In this document: positions 52,186 through 60,252 of the stretch, piece after piece
Position numbering within the stretch: the first letter of the stretch is position 1
Layout of the letters: each line of letters begins with the position of its first letter
Assembly (NCBI GenBank): GCA_016903675.1
Contig: JADQBA010000002.1
Span: 124,001-188,000, forward strand
Source of the DNA: Stigonema ocellatum SAG 48.90 = DSM 106950
Lineage (GTDB): Bacteria; Cyanobacteriota; Cyanobacteriia; Cyanobacteriales; Nostocaceae
Direction: 5' to 3'
DNA length: 64,000 bases
Position numbers and translations under genes: made by a program
Notes under the pieces: generated by a model
The model's database searches: none
The model's input: the letters and a program-made list of their open reading frames with translations, nothing else
What the model was told of the DNA's origin: nothing

Positions 52186-54510
52186 CTAACCACTAACTAA
52201 ACGTTTATTGCGATTGGTTTGTTGTGCCACTTTCAGTCCTAACAGGGTGACAGCCATAGCGATCGCCAGTCCGACAATCCATCCAATAGAAGATACTGGA
52301 TGCTGTGCGAATGTCGCTGTTTGGTAATAAAACACAGCTACCCAGTAAGCTAAACCAGTAGTCCAGCAACAGGCAAAAACTGTCCATCCCAAATTCGTCT
52401 CGCGGTAAAGTGCAGCAGTAGCGGAGACGCAGGGGAAGTACAATAGCACGAACAGCAGATAGGCAAAGGCGGCTGTTTTATTGTGAAACCGCTGGGACAT
52501 TTGTCCATAAGTACTCAAAGAAACTTCTTGCGCCTCTGCTGCTTGCTTTTGGTCTTGAATATTAGTTTTACTCAGACCAAGGGGGTCAAAAAGTTTACCT
52601 GGAAGTTTTGCCAAGTTCTCTGGTATACTGGCAAATGCCTTACCAATACCACCCAAAAGGCTGAATTCTTCAGGAGGCTTACGCGCTCCTGTGTCCTTGG
52701 CTAATTCGCCGTAAAGTGAGTTTAGTGTACCAACCACTACCTCTTTGGCAAAAACGCCAGTAAAAATACCAACAGTGGCAGGCCAGTTATCCTGTGTAAT
52801 ACCCATAGGTGCAAAAGTTGGAGTCATGGTACGACCCGCAGCACTGAGAATGGAATCTTGGCTACCTTTCTTGCCAAAAGAACCATCAGTACCCACGGAG
52901 TTGAGGAACCCCAGCACGATGACCATGATCACGATGACTACCCCAGCTTTTTTGATGAAAGCTTTGAGACGATCCCACGCACGCAACAGCACCCCTTTTA
53001 CTCTAGGGATGTGGTAAGGGGGTAGTTCCATGATAAAGGGTGCGGCTTCCCCTTGGAGGAGAGTATTTTTCAAAATTAGCCCAGTGAAGACTGCGGCTAA
53101 GATGCCGAGAAGGTAAAGACCTAAGACCATGTTCTGACCGCCTACGGTGAAGAAGGCGCCACAAAATAAGGCATATACAGATAAGCGGGCGCTACAGGAC
53201 ATGAAGGGGTTCATCATCACTGTCATCAAGCGATCGCGCTTATTTTCCAGTGTCCGCGTCGCCATAATTCCAGGGATGTTGCAGCCAAAACCCACCATCA
53301 TGGGCACAAAGGATTTACCAGGAAGCCCCACAAAGCGCATCAGGCGATCCATAACAAAGGCGGCGCGTGCCATATAGCCAGAGTCTTCCAATACCGAGAG
53401 ACACAAAAACATCATCCCGATTTGCGGTATGAAAGTAGCTGTCGTCCTTAAACCACCTCCTGCGCCTTCTGTCAACAGTCCAATCAACCATCCTGGTGTA
53501 TGAATTTTATCAAGTAAATGACCAAAACCATCAATAAAAATCGTCGAAAAGGTGATGTCAAAGAAATCAATAAATGTACCGCCGACGTTAATCGAGATGG
53601 TGAACATGAGATACATCACCAACAGGAAAATCGGGATACCTAAAAAGCGGTTGAGTACCACTTGGTCGATTTTGTCAGAAACGTTAATCTTAACTTCCCG
53701 AGTGCGTTCTGCTGCTCCTTGCATCAGTTGGCGAATAAAGCTGTAGCGACTATCCGCAATGATGATGTCAATATCCTCATCGAGGGTTTGATGGATTTTG
53801 CGACGGTTTTCCACAACTATCCCCTCTAACTCTTTGCTCCGCAGTTCTGGAGCGATACGATCCTCGTATTCTAAGAGTTTGAGGGCTGTCCAACGGGGAT
53901 CAACTGCTCTGTTCGGGCTGTGTTCGTTGATATATGATACCAGCTGGGCGATGGCGTCTTCAATGACGGCGGGATAGGCAACGTAGGTGGGTGGTACTAT
54001 TGGGTTAGCCAGAGCTTGGTTAATGCGATCGCGCAACTCAGAAACTCCCTGACCTGACGCAGCACTCATGGGAACAACCACACAACCAAGGCGCTGTGAC
54101 AGGACATTGGTATCAATCCTGATATCCCGCTGTTTAGCAATATCCATCATATTCAGCGCTACTATCATAGGTAAGCGCATCTCCATGATTTGCGTGGACA
54201 GATACAGGTTCCGCTCTAAGTTAGAAGCATCAATAATATTAACAATGACATCAGCCTCCCCAGAGAGAAGGTAATCTCGCGCCACCAGTTCATCAAGTCC
54301 ACTATCGCCTTCTTCACCATCGAGAGAATAAACCCCAGGTAGGTCAACCACAGTAATGTTGACACCGTTGTGAAGATATTTTCCTTCTTTACGCTCAACC
54401 GTGACTCCAGGCCAATTACCAACACGCTGATTAGCACCTGTCAAGGCATTAAACAAGGTAGTTTTCCCACAGTTGGGGTTGCCTACCAGTCCAATTATCT
54501 GCTTAGTCAT
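52186..54510 (-). CDS. feoB: Ferrous iron transporter FeoB
   Basis: A 774-residue Fe2+ transporter. The N-terminal G domain (G1 GLVGNPNCGKTTLFNALTG at 7-25; G3 VDLPGVYSLDG; G4 NMMD) is followed by a GDI-type helical region (about 170-280). The membrane part has the gate and metal motifs (GCNIPGIMATRTLENKRDR; CVSATAALYRE). The ATG at 54510 is preferred over an upstream one at 54543. Downstream of two feoA genes. Confidence 0.96.
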   Translation of the reverse strand: MTKQIIGLVGNPNCGKTTLFNALTGANQRVGNWPGVTVERKEGKYLHNGVNITVVDLPGVYSLDGEEGDSGLDELVARDYLLSGEADVIVNIIDASNLERNLYLSTQIMEMRLPMIVALNMMDIAKQRDIRIDTNVLSQRLGCVVVPMSAASGQGVSELRDRINQALANPIVPPTYVAYPAVIEDAIAQLVSYINEHSPNRAVDPRWTALKLLEYEDRIAPELRSKELEGIVVENRRKIHQTLDEDIDIIIADSRYSFIRQLMQGAAERTREVKINVSDKIDQVVLNRFLGIPIFLLVMYLMFTISINVGGTFIDFFDITFSTIFIDGFGHLLDKIHTPGWLIGLLTEGAGGGLRTTATFIPQIGMMFLCLSVLEDSGYMARAAFVMDRLMRFVGLPGKSFVPMMVGFGCNIPGIMATRTLENKRDRLMTVMMNPFMSCSARLSVYALFCGAFFTVGGQNMVLGLYLLGILAAVFTGLILKNTLLQGEAAPFIMELPPYHIPRVKGVLLRAWDRLKAFIKKAGVVIVIMVIVLGFLNSVGTDGSFGKKGSQDSILSAAGRTMTPTFAPMGITQDNWPATVGIFTGVFAKEVVVGTLNSLYGELAKDTGARKPPEEFSLLGGIGKAFASIPENLAKLPGKLFDPLGLSKTNIQDQKQAAEAQEVSLSTYGQMSQRFHNKTAAFAYLLFVLLYFPCVSATAALYRETNLGWTVFACCWTTGLAYWVAVFYYQTATFAQHPVSSIGWIVGLAIAMAVTLLGLKVAQQTNRNKRLVSG

Positions 54511-54542
54511 TAAATTTATCCGTAAATTGCTGTAAAACTTCA

Positions 54543-54660
54543 ATGGGGAGTGGGGGAGTGGGGGAGTGGGGGAGTGGGGGAGTGGGGGAGTGGGGGAGTG
54601 GGGGAGTGGGGGAGTGGGGGAGTGGGGGTGAAATATATAATTCCCCCCTTCCCCCCTTCC
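54543..54660. repeat. GGGGGAGTG array between feoA and feoB
   Basis: About ten GGGGGAGTG units (54545-54625), then short CCCCCCTTC units. It forms the feoB leader. Confidence 0.85.
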
Positions 54661-54663
54661 CCC

Positions 54664-54906
54664 CTACACCCCTTCCCTGACAAAAAGCGCATCAGCTTCG
54701 TCCTTACGTAGACTCAGTTTGAATCCCCGTATCTGGATTTCTATGGGATCGCCAAGAGGTGCGCGGCGGATGACGGTAAACTCGGTTCCCGGAGTCAGTC
54801 CCATTGCCAATAATTTGGCTTTATAGCTGCGGGCATTTGTCTGGTAGCCAACTACCTGCCCTGTGCAGCCGACCGCTAAATCGCGTAGGTATTTGTTAGT
54901 GTTCAT
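54664..54906 (-). CDS. feoA: FeoA family protein
   Basis: An 80-residue SH3-like FeoA protein (LRDLAVGCTGQVVGYQTNAR, KLLAMGLTPGTEFTVIRRAP, EIQIRGFKLSLRKDEADALF). FeoA interacts with FeoB to support Fe2+ uptake. Second of two feoA genes, directly upstream of feoB. Confidence 0.92.
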   Translation of the reverse strand: MNTNKYLRDLAVGCTGQVVGYQTNARSYKAKLLAMGLTPGTEFTVIRRAPLGDPIEIQIRGFKLSLRKDEADALFVREGV

Positions 54907-54976
54907 GGTTTTATATGACGAAGAGTGTAAAATCGCACTATTTGAACAAAAATTTTCAGGATGCCTTCGAGGAAAA

Positions 54977-55342
54977 CTATTCCCAAGCTTCCTTCATGCA
55001 CATAATTTTCTGCGCCATCCCCACTCCTAAACCAATGCGGTTTTCACTGAGTGCCACAATGACAGAACCGTCGGTAGTACTGATGATTTGAAGTTCAATT
55101 CCTGGTACAAATCCCATACCAATGAGACGATGTACCGTACCTTCTGCGCCTTTGAGTTTGACGATCCTGAGGCGTTCTCCCACGCTTGCCATTGCTAACG
55201 GGAAAGATTTACCAGTCTCTAACTTCGATGCCATGTCAGCGCTGTTTTCCTTGGTGGGTTGAGTTGCAGGTGTTTCTGCAAAAAAACTAAACCCCCACCC
55301 TTTCAGCCTTTGGTTTGGGTTGTGTTGGTTGCGATCGCCCAT
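54977..55342 (-). CDS. feoA: FeoA family protein (second copy, extended N-terminus)
   Basis: A 121-residue protein: an N-terminal extension (about 1-45, poorly conserved) and a FeoA SH3-like domain (about 46-121; PLAMASVGERLRIVKLKGAE, RLIGMGFVPGIELQIISTTD). Translation could start at an internal ATG (55234) without loss of the domain. First gene of the feoA-feoA-feoB-feoC unit. Confidence 0.88.
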   Translation of the reverse strand: MGDRNQHNPNQRLKGWGFSFFAETPATQPTKENSADMASKLETGKSFPLAMASVGERLRIVKLKGAEGTVHRLIGMGFVPGIELQIISTTDGSVIVALSENRIGLGVGMAQKIMCMKEAWE

Positions 55343-56089
55343 TGCCTCTACAGTAATTGCTAATTTGTTTCAAAAGTAAACATAGCATATTCTCCTTAAA
55401 ATAGGAATTTTTATCAACAGTATCATAAAGGAAGCGCAGATTACATACTATGATGGCTGTTGGCTACGAATATATTGTCATGTTAAATATAAGTAAATTA
55501 AAGTTTTTGTCATTTATTCACTTTGATAAGGTTATCTTAAAAGTCGCTTATTAGCAATTGTTATCAAAAAACTTTATTCTTACTCCCGAACCGCGCTTAA
55601 GTTGATCGGCATAGAAAAACCGAACTATATAAAGTATTGGCTCGTAGTTGCGCTTCAGCGCCCTAGATATGAGCGCTGAAGCGCAACTACAAACCTTTAT
55701 TTATTTGTGCCGAATTCTTACGATTGTTAAACAAGACTACGAGACCATAAGGTATGGTGTACAATTATAACGGCAAACAATGATAAGTCAGCATTTTCAA
55801 ACAGCCAAACTCCCAGTGGGAGTACGGCAGCAATAGTCATGTGAGATAAATTTACCCACCATGAAAGTAAGCGGGAACGGGCAAGAGTTTAACCATAGAG
55901 GAACTGCGGTTGTTACTTACAGACAGTAGGACGATTGTAGAAATCGTCTGAATTATTGTGCAGTAGAGGTTACGAGAAATGGTCAGCGGGGAACTTCAGA
56001 TTAAAAAAGCTTTTTAGCTAAATCCAATTTCAGTTCGCCCTGAGAACATTCTGCTTTTTCGGTTCCTACTTTAAGGAGAATATTATCCA
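55343..56089. other. Long intergenic region between the feo operon and the phosphate permease
   Basis: About 750 bp. The feo side (55343-55600) is AT-rich with TTATCAAAA/GATAAGGTTATC motifs that could hold a Fur site, though none is convincing. A palindrome of the GTAGTTGCGC family is at 55642-55694. The permease side (55740-56089) is GC-richer, with small hairpins (CTCCCAGTGGGAG near 55822; ACGATT...AATCGT near 55931), and may be a structured leader; it matches no riboswitch I know. Confidence 0.5.
55642..55694. repeat. Palindromic repeat, GTAGTTGCGC family
   Basis: CGTAGTTGCGCTTCAGCGC pairs with GCGCTGAAGCGCAACTAC around a short centre. Confidence 0.85.
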
Positions 56090-57574
56090 ATGGACTTTTT
56101 TGGAGAATTAACGCTCTTCAATGGACTTTTTCTATTGTTGGCGCTGGGTCTTGCGCTTAGCTTTGAATTTGTCAATGGTTTTCACGATACTGCAAACGCT
56201 GTTGCTACAGTTATTTACACCCATACACTGAAGCCAACCTACGCTGTGGTATGGTCAGGTTGCTGGAATCTCTTGGGTGTGCTGTCATCGACGGGGGCAG
56301 TGGCTTTTGGGATTATTGCGCTGCTGCCTGTGGAGTTGGTTGTGAATGCTGGTTCGGCTGCCGGCTTTGCAATGGTCTTCTCACTTCTGATCTCAGCCAT
56401 TATCTGGAACCTGGGAACCTGGTATCTGGGTCTACCCGCCTCCAGCTCACACACTTTGATAGGCTCAATTATGGGCGTTGGTTTGGCAAATTCAATGTTG
56501 TCAGCAGGTCATGCCTTTGGTGAGGGTGTCAACTGGTCCAAAGTGCAGGAGGTGTTTACCTCGCTGCTGGTTTCGCCAATTGTCGGATTTTTCTGTGCGG
56601 CAGGGCTGCTATTGTTAGCAAAGGCGACAATTCACCGACCGGAGTTATACCGTTCACCAGAAGGTAGAGTTCCACCCATGTGGATTCGGGGTTTGTTAAT
56701 GCTGACCTGTACGGGAGTCAGCTTCGCCCACGGTTCAAATGATGGGCAAAAAGGCATGGGGCTGATTATGCTTATCCTGATCGGCATCCTTCCTGGTATT
56801 TATGCATTGAATCTGAATTTGGATGCAGCGACTGTCAAGGGGCTTTCTGCTGCATCCCAGTCTGCAATTGTAGTGTTCGACAAGCATGTGCCGCCTGGGG
56901 TGTCCCAGCAGAGCAAAAATGCCAGCAATGACCTTTCAACCTTTCTCCAGACAGGCAATGCCAACGAAAAGACCTTTGCAGCACTCTCTACCGAGAATCA
57001 TACTATTGCAAACAAATTGACCGGGAAAACGAATTTCAAAGCTCTATCAAGCGAGGAACGTCGCTCCCTGCGAAGTGAAATTTATCTCGTTAGTAAAACC
57101 CTTGGTAAGCTGGACAAGCAGAACAAGTTTACCGATGCATCTGAGAAGAAAATCCTTGGAGATTACAAGCATCAACTAGAAGCAGTAACCGAGTTTATAC
57201 CTGATTGGGTGAAGGTTGCAGTTGCCTTCTCACTTGGCATCGGCACCATGATTGGTTGGAAGCGCATTGTAGTGACGGTGGGTGAGAAGATTGGTAAAGA
57301 TCACCTAACCTATGCTCAGGGTGCTTCGGCTGAGTTGGTGGCAATGGCAACCATCGCGGCTGCCGATCACTACGGTCTGCCGGTCAGCACTACACACGTA
57401 CTTTCATCTGGTGTAGCGGGTACTATGGCAGCAAACCGTTCTGGGTTACAGATGGATACACTCAGAAATCTGCTGCTGGCATGGGTGCTAACACTGCCAG
57501 TTTGTGTGCTGCTGGGTGCAGCCACGTTTTCTGCGAGTCTGTTCTTTCTCTTCAACGTTTTGGGCTTGAAGTAG
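56090..57574 (+). CDS. Inorganic phosphate transporter, PiT family
   Basis: A 494-residue PiT/PHO-4 permease coupling phosphate (as metal phosphate) uptake to an ion gradient. The duplicated signature is present: ALSFEFVNGFHDTANAVATV (about 19-38) and FAHGSNDGQKGMGLIMLILI (about 214-233), with LPASSSHTLIGSIMG and LPVSTTHVLSSGVAGT. The two halves are joined by a long hydrophilic loop (about 245-380). An ATG preceded by AAGGAG starts it. Confidence 0.93.
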   Translation: MDFFGELTLFNGLFLLLALGLALSFEFVNGFHDTANAVATVIYTHTLKPTYAVVWSGCWNLLGVLSSTGAVAFGIIALLPVELVVNAGSAAGFAMVFSLLISAIIWNLGTWYLGLPASSSHTLIGSIMGVGLANSMLSAGHAFGEGVNWSKVQEVFTSLLVSPIVGFFCAAGLLLLAKATIHRPELYRSPEGRVPPMWIRGLLMLTCTGVSFAHGSNDGQKGMGLIMLILIGILPGIYALNLNLDAATVKGLSAASQSAIVVFDKHVPPGVSQQSKNASNDLSTFLQTGNANEKTFAALSTENHTIANKLTGKTNFKALSSEERRSLRSEIYLVSKTLGKLDKQNKFTDASEKKILGDYKHQLEAVTEFIPDWVKVAVAFSLGIGTMIGWKRIVVTVGEKIGKDHLTYAQGASAELVAMATIAAADHYGLPVSTTHVLSSGVAGTMAANRSGLQMDTLRNLLLAWVLTLPVCVLLGAATFSASLFFLFNVLGLK

Positions 57575-58018
57575 AGACGTAATAATTCGTAATTCGTAAT
57601 TCGTAATTCGTAATTAAAAGGGACAGAGCAACCGCTAAATTTTGAATATGCGTTCGTTGCAATCCTTGGTAGGGGCGCTCTTGCTTGCGCCCCTACATCA
57701 TTTCCACGACTATGTCTATTACGAATTACGAATTATTTTGACCGTGGGTTTCAGGCTACTAAACACAGTCTGGGTGATTAAATAAAGCCCCAGATTTATC
57801 ACCTAGGGCTACCCATATAAGCACAAAATTGTTTCCATCACCCAGAATATTCATCACATCATAGGGGCGGCTGCCAAATTGCCCAATCATTCTTCTGCTT
57901 GTAGTTGCGCTTTAGCGCATAAAATCGCGGCTTTTTTGCGCTAAAGCGCAACTACAAACAACACCCACGGTAAACTAATTGATTAATATAGTTGAGCCAC
58001 GCTTTAAAATATAGTCCC
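57575..58018. other. Repeat-rich intergenic region upstream of glyS
   Basis: TAATTCG heptamers (57583-57616), a GTAGGGGCGC hairpin (57669-57696) followed by CACGACTATGTCTA (57705-57718), TTACGAA copies, and a GTAGTTGCGC palindrome (57900-57958). The glyS start follows. Confidence 0.65.
57900..57958. repeat. Palindromic repeat, GTAGTTGCGC family
   Basis: TGTAGTTGCGCTTTAGCGC and GCGCTAAAGCGCAACTACA arms with an AATCGCGGC-containing centre. Confidence 0.85.
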
Positions 58019-60169
58019 ATGCCTGCGTTTTTATTAGAAGTCGGTACAGAAGAACTACCAGCAAGCTTTTTGAGTGACGCCATAGCACAGTGGCGATCGC
58101 GCATTCCCCAAGCTTTAGCAGCACAAAGCCTTACTAACGAAGCTGTGGAAATATACGGTACTCCCAGGCGTCTGGCGGTTCTAATCATTGGGCTACCATC
58201 CCAGCAGCCAGACCGTGAAGAGGAAATAAAAGGTCCCCCAGCACAAGCAGCGTTTAAAGATGGTAAACCAACACCAGCAGTAGTAGGCTTTGCTAAAAAG
58301 CAAGGTGTGGAACTCGACGCCTTAGAAGTTCGCGCCACAGACAAAGGAGATTTTGTCTTTGTGCAGAAAGTCATCCCCGGTCGTCATGTCGCGTCCATTT
58401 TGACAGAACTTATCCCTGAGTGGATTTGGGGTTTAGAAGGTAAGCGGTTGATGCGCTGGGGTGATGGGGATGCAAAGTTTTCCCGTCCCATTCGCTGGTT
58501 GGTAGCTTTGTTGGATGACGCAGTGCTACCGATAGAATTAGTTAATGGTTCCGAGACGATTAAGAGCGATCGCATCTCCCACGGTCATCGCGTTTTGTAT
58601 CCAGAAACCGTCACAATTCCCCAAGCCACTGACTATATCACCACACTCCGCTCTGCATACGTTGTCGTTGATGCTGATGAACGGTCAACTACCATTAAAC
58701 AGCAAGTTAACGAGTCCGTGCAAAATTTACATGGGTATGTAGAAATTTACCCAGATTTGTTGGCGGAAGTGACTAACCTTGTAGAATGGCCTTCAGCCGT
58801 TGTCGGCAAATTTGAATCAGAATTTTTGAATTTGCCAACAGAGGTGATTACCACTGTCATGGTCAGTCACCAGCGTTATTTTCCTGTTTTCCGAGACGTA
58901 AATACCAAGGAATTACTGCCCCATTTCGTCACCATTTCCAACGGAGACGCCGCCAAATCAGATATCATTGCTGTGGGGAATGCAAGAGTGATCCGCGCTC
59001 GTTTAGCTGATGGACAGTTTTTCTACAAAACTGATTCAGCCAAGCCTTTGGATAGTTTTTTACCCCAACTAGCAAAAGTGACTTTCCAAGAAGATTTGGG
59101 TTCCCTGCTTGACAAAGTGGGCAGAGTGTGCAATATTGCCGAGCAAATAACAGCGCAATTGCAATTAGGGGAAGAGGATGGTCACAATATTCATCGAGCT
59201 GCTTTGCTGTGTAAAGCCGACCTTGTGACCCAAATGGTCTACGAATTTCCCGAATTACAGGGAGTTATGGGGCAAAAGTATGCAGCAGCAAGTGGAGAAT
59301 CAGCAAGCGTCGCCACGGCAATTTTTGAACATTATTTGCCTAGGGGTGCAGATGACATTTTACCCCAAACCCTGACAGGTCAAGTTGTCGGCTTGGCAGA
59401 CAGACTAGATACATTGGTCAGTATCTTTGGTCTGGGGATGATACCCACAGGTTCTTCTGACCCCTTTGCCTTGCGACGGGCAGCAAATGCTGTTATTAAT
59501 ATTACCTGGTCAGCTAATTTGCCGATAAAATTGCAACAGTTATTGGAGCAAATTTCCCGAGATTTTGTAGCAGTACATAACAAAAATCAAGGGCAATTAG
59601 TTGCGGCGTTGTCAGAATTTTTCTTGCAACGTATTCGTACTCTACTGCAAGAAGAAAAGCAGATTGATTATGATTTGGTGAATGCAGTTTTGGGAGAGAA
59701 TGACCCAGAATATACGGAACGAGCGTTAAAGGATTTATTGGATGTGCGCGATCGCGCCTTATTCCTCCAAGAAATCCGCAAAGATGGCACTTTGGAAAAA
59801 ATCTACGAAACCGTTAACCGTTCCACTCGTTTAGCAGCCCAAGGAGATTTGGATACACAACAGCTAGAACCAAATTCTCTAGTACGTGAAGAACTATTTC
59901 AAAAGTCTTCAGAAGCAGCTTTCTACAACGCCTTACTAGATTTAGTACCACAAACTGTAGCAGCGCAGCAATCGCGAAATTACAAGCAGTTAGTAACAGC
60001 ATTAGAGCAAATCGCGCCTACAGTCAGCAGCTTTTTTGATGGGCCTGAAAGCGTTTTAGTGATGGACCCAGATCCAGAGATTAAGCGCAATCGGTTAAAT
60101 TTGCTGGGATTACTTCGTAATCATGCACGTGTTTTGGCTGATTTTGGTGCGATCGTCAAAAATTTGTAG
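58019..60169 (+). CDS. glyS: Glycine--tRNA ligase beta subunit
   Basis: The beta subunit of the alpha2-beta2 glycyl-tRNA synthetase, 716 residues. It begins MPAFLLEVGTEELPASFLSD, the family signature, and has IRWLVALLD (about 158), MVSHQRYFPVFRD (about 279) and the HD-like region (HRAALLCKADLVTQMVYEFP near 396). The C-terminal helical tRNA-binding domain ends at about 715. The ATG at 58019 is preferred over upstream starts. Confidence 0.95.
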   Translation: MPAFLLEVGTEELPASFLSDAIAQWRSRIPQALAAQSLTNEAVEIYGTPRRLAVLIIGLPSQQPDREEEIKGPPAQAAFKDGKPTPAVVGFAKKQGVELDALEVRATDKGDFVFVQKVIPGRHVASILTELIPEWIWGLEGKRLMRWGDGDAKFSRPIRWLVALLDDAVLPIELVNGSETIKSDRISHGHRVLYPETVTIPQATDYITTLRSAYVVVDADERSTTIKQQVNESVQNLHGYVEIYPDLLAEVTNLVEWPSAVVGKFESEFLNLPTEVITTVMVSHQRYFPVFRDVNTKELLPHFVTISNGDAAKSDIIAVGNARVIRARLADGQFFYKTDSAKPLDSFLPQLAKVTFQEDLGSLLDKVGRVCNIAEQITAQLQLGEEDGHNIHRAALLCKADLVTQMVYEFPELQGVMGQKYAAASGESASVATAIFEHYLPRGADDILPQTLTGQVVGLADRLDTLVSIFGLGMIPTGSSDPFALRRAANAVINITWSANLPIKLQQLLEQISRDFVAVHNKNQGQLVAALSEFFLQRIRTLLQEEKQIDYDLVNAVLGENDPEYTERALKDLLDVRDRALFLQEIRKDGTLEKIYETVNRSTRLAAQGDLDTQQLEPNSLVREELFQKSSEAAFYNALLDLVPQTVAAQQSRNYKQLVTALEQIAPTVSSFFDGPESVLVMDPDPEIKRNRLNLLGLLRNHARVLADFGAIVKNL

Positions 60170-60252
60170 CATAAGTCAACAAAAATTTGTGTAAATGATG
60201 TCAATAAACGCTAGGATAATGAGTGCTTGACCAGGGATTTCTGCCACAGTCT

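Noticed and set aside
55343..55600. Fur box upstream of the feo operon
   Set aside because: Several AT-rich GATAA/TTATC words occur, but none matches a convincing 19-bp Fur operator.
55740..56089. Known riboswitch upstream of the phosphate permease
   Set aside because: No match by eye to cobalamin, glnA, yybP-ykoY or other cyanobacterial riboswitch cores, so it is left as an unassigned leader.
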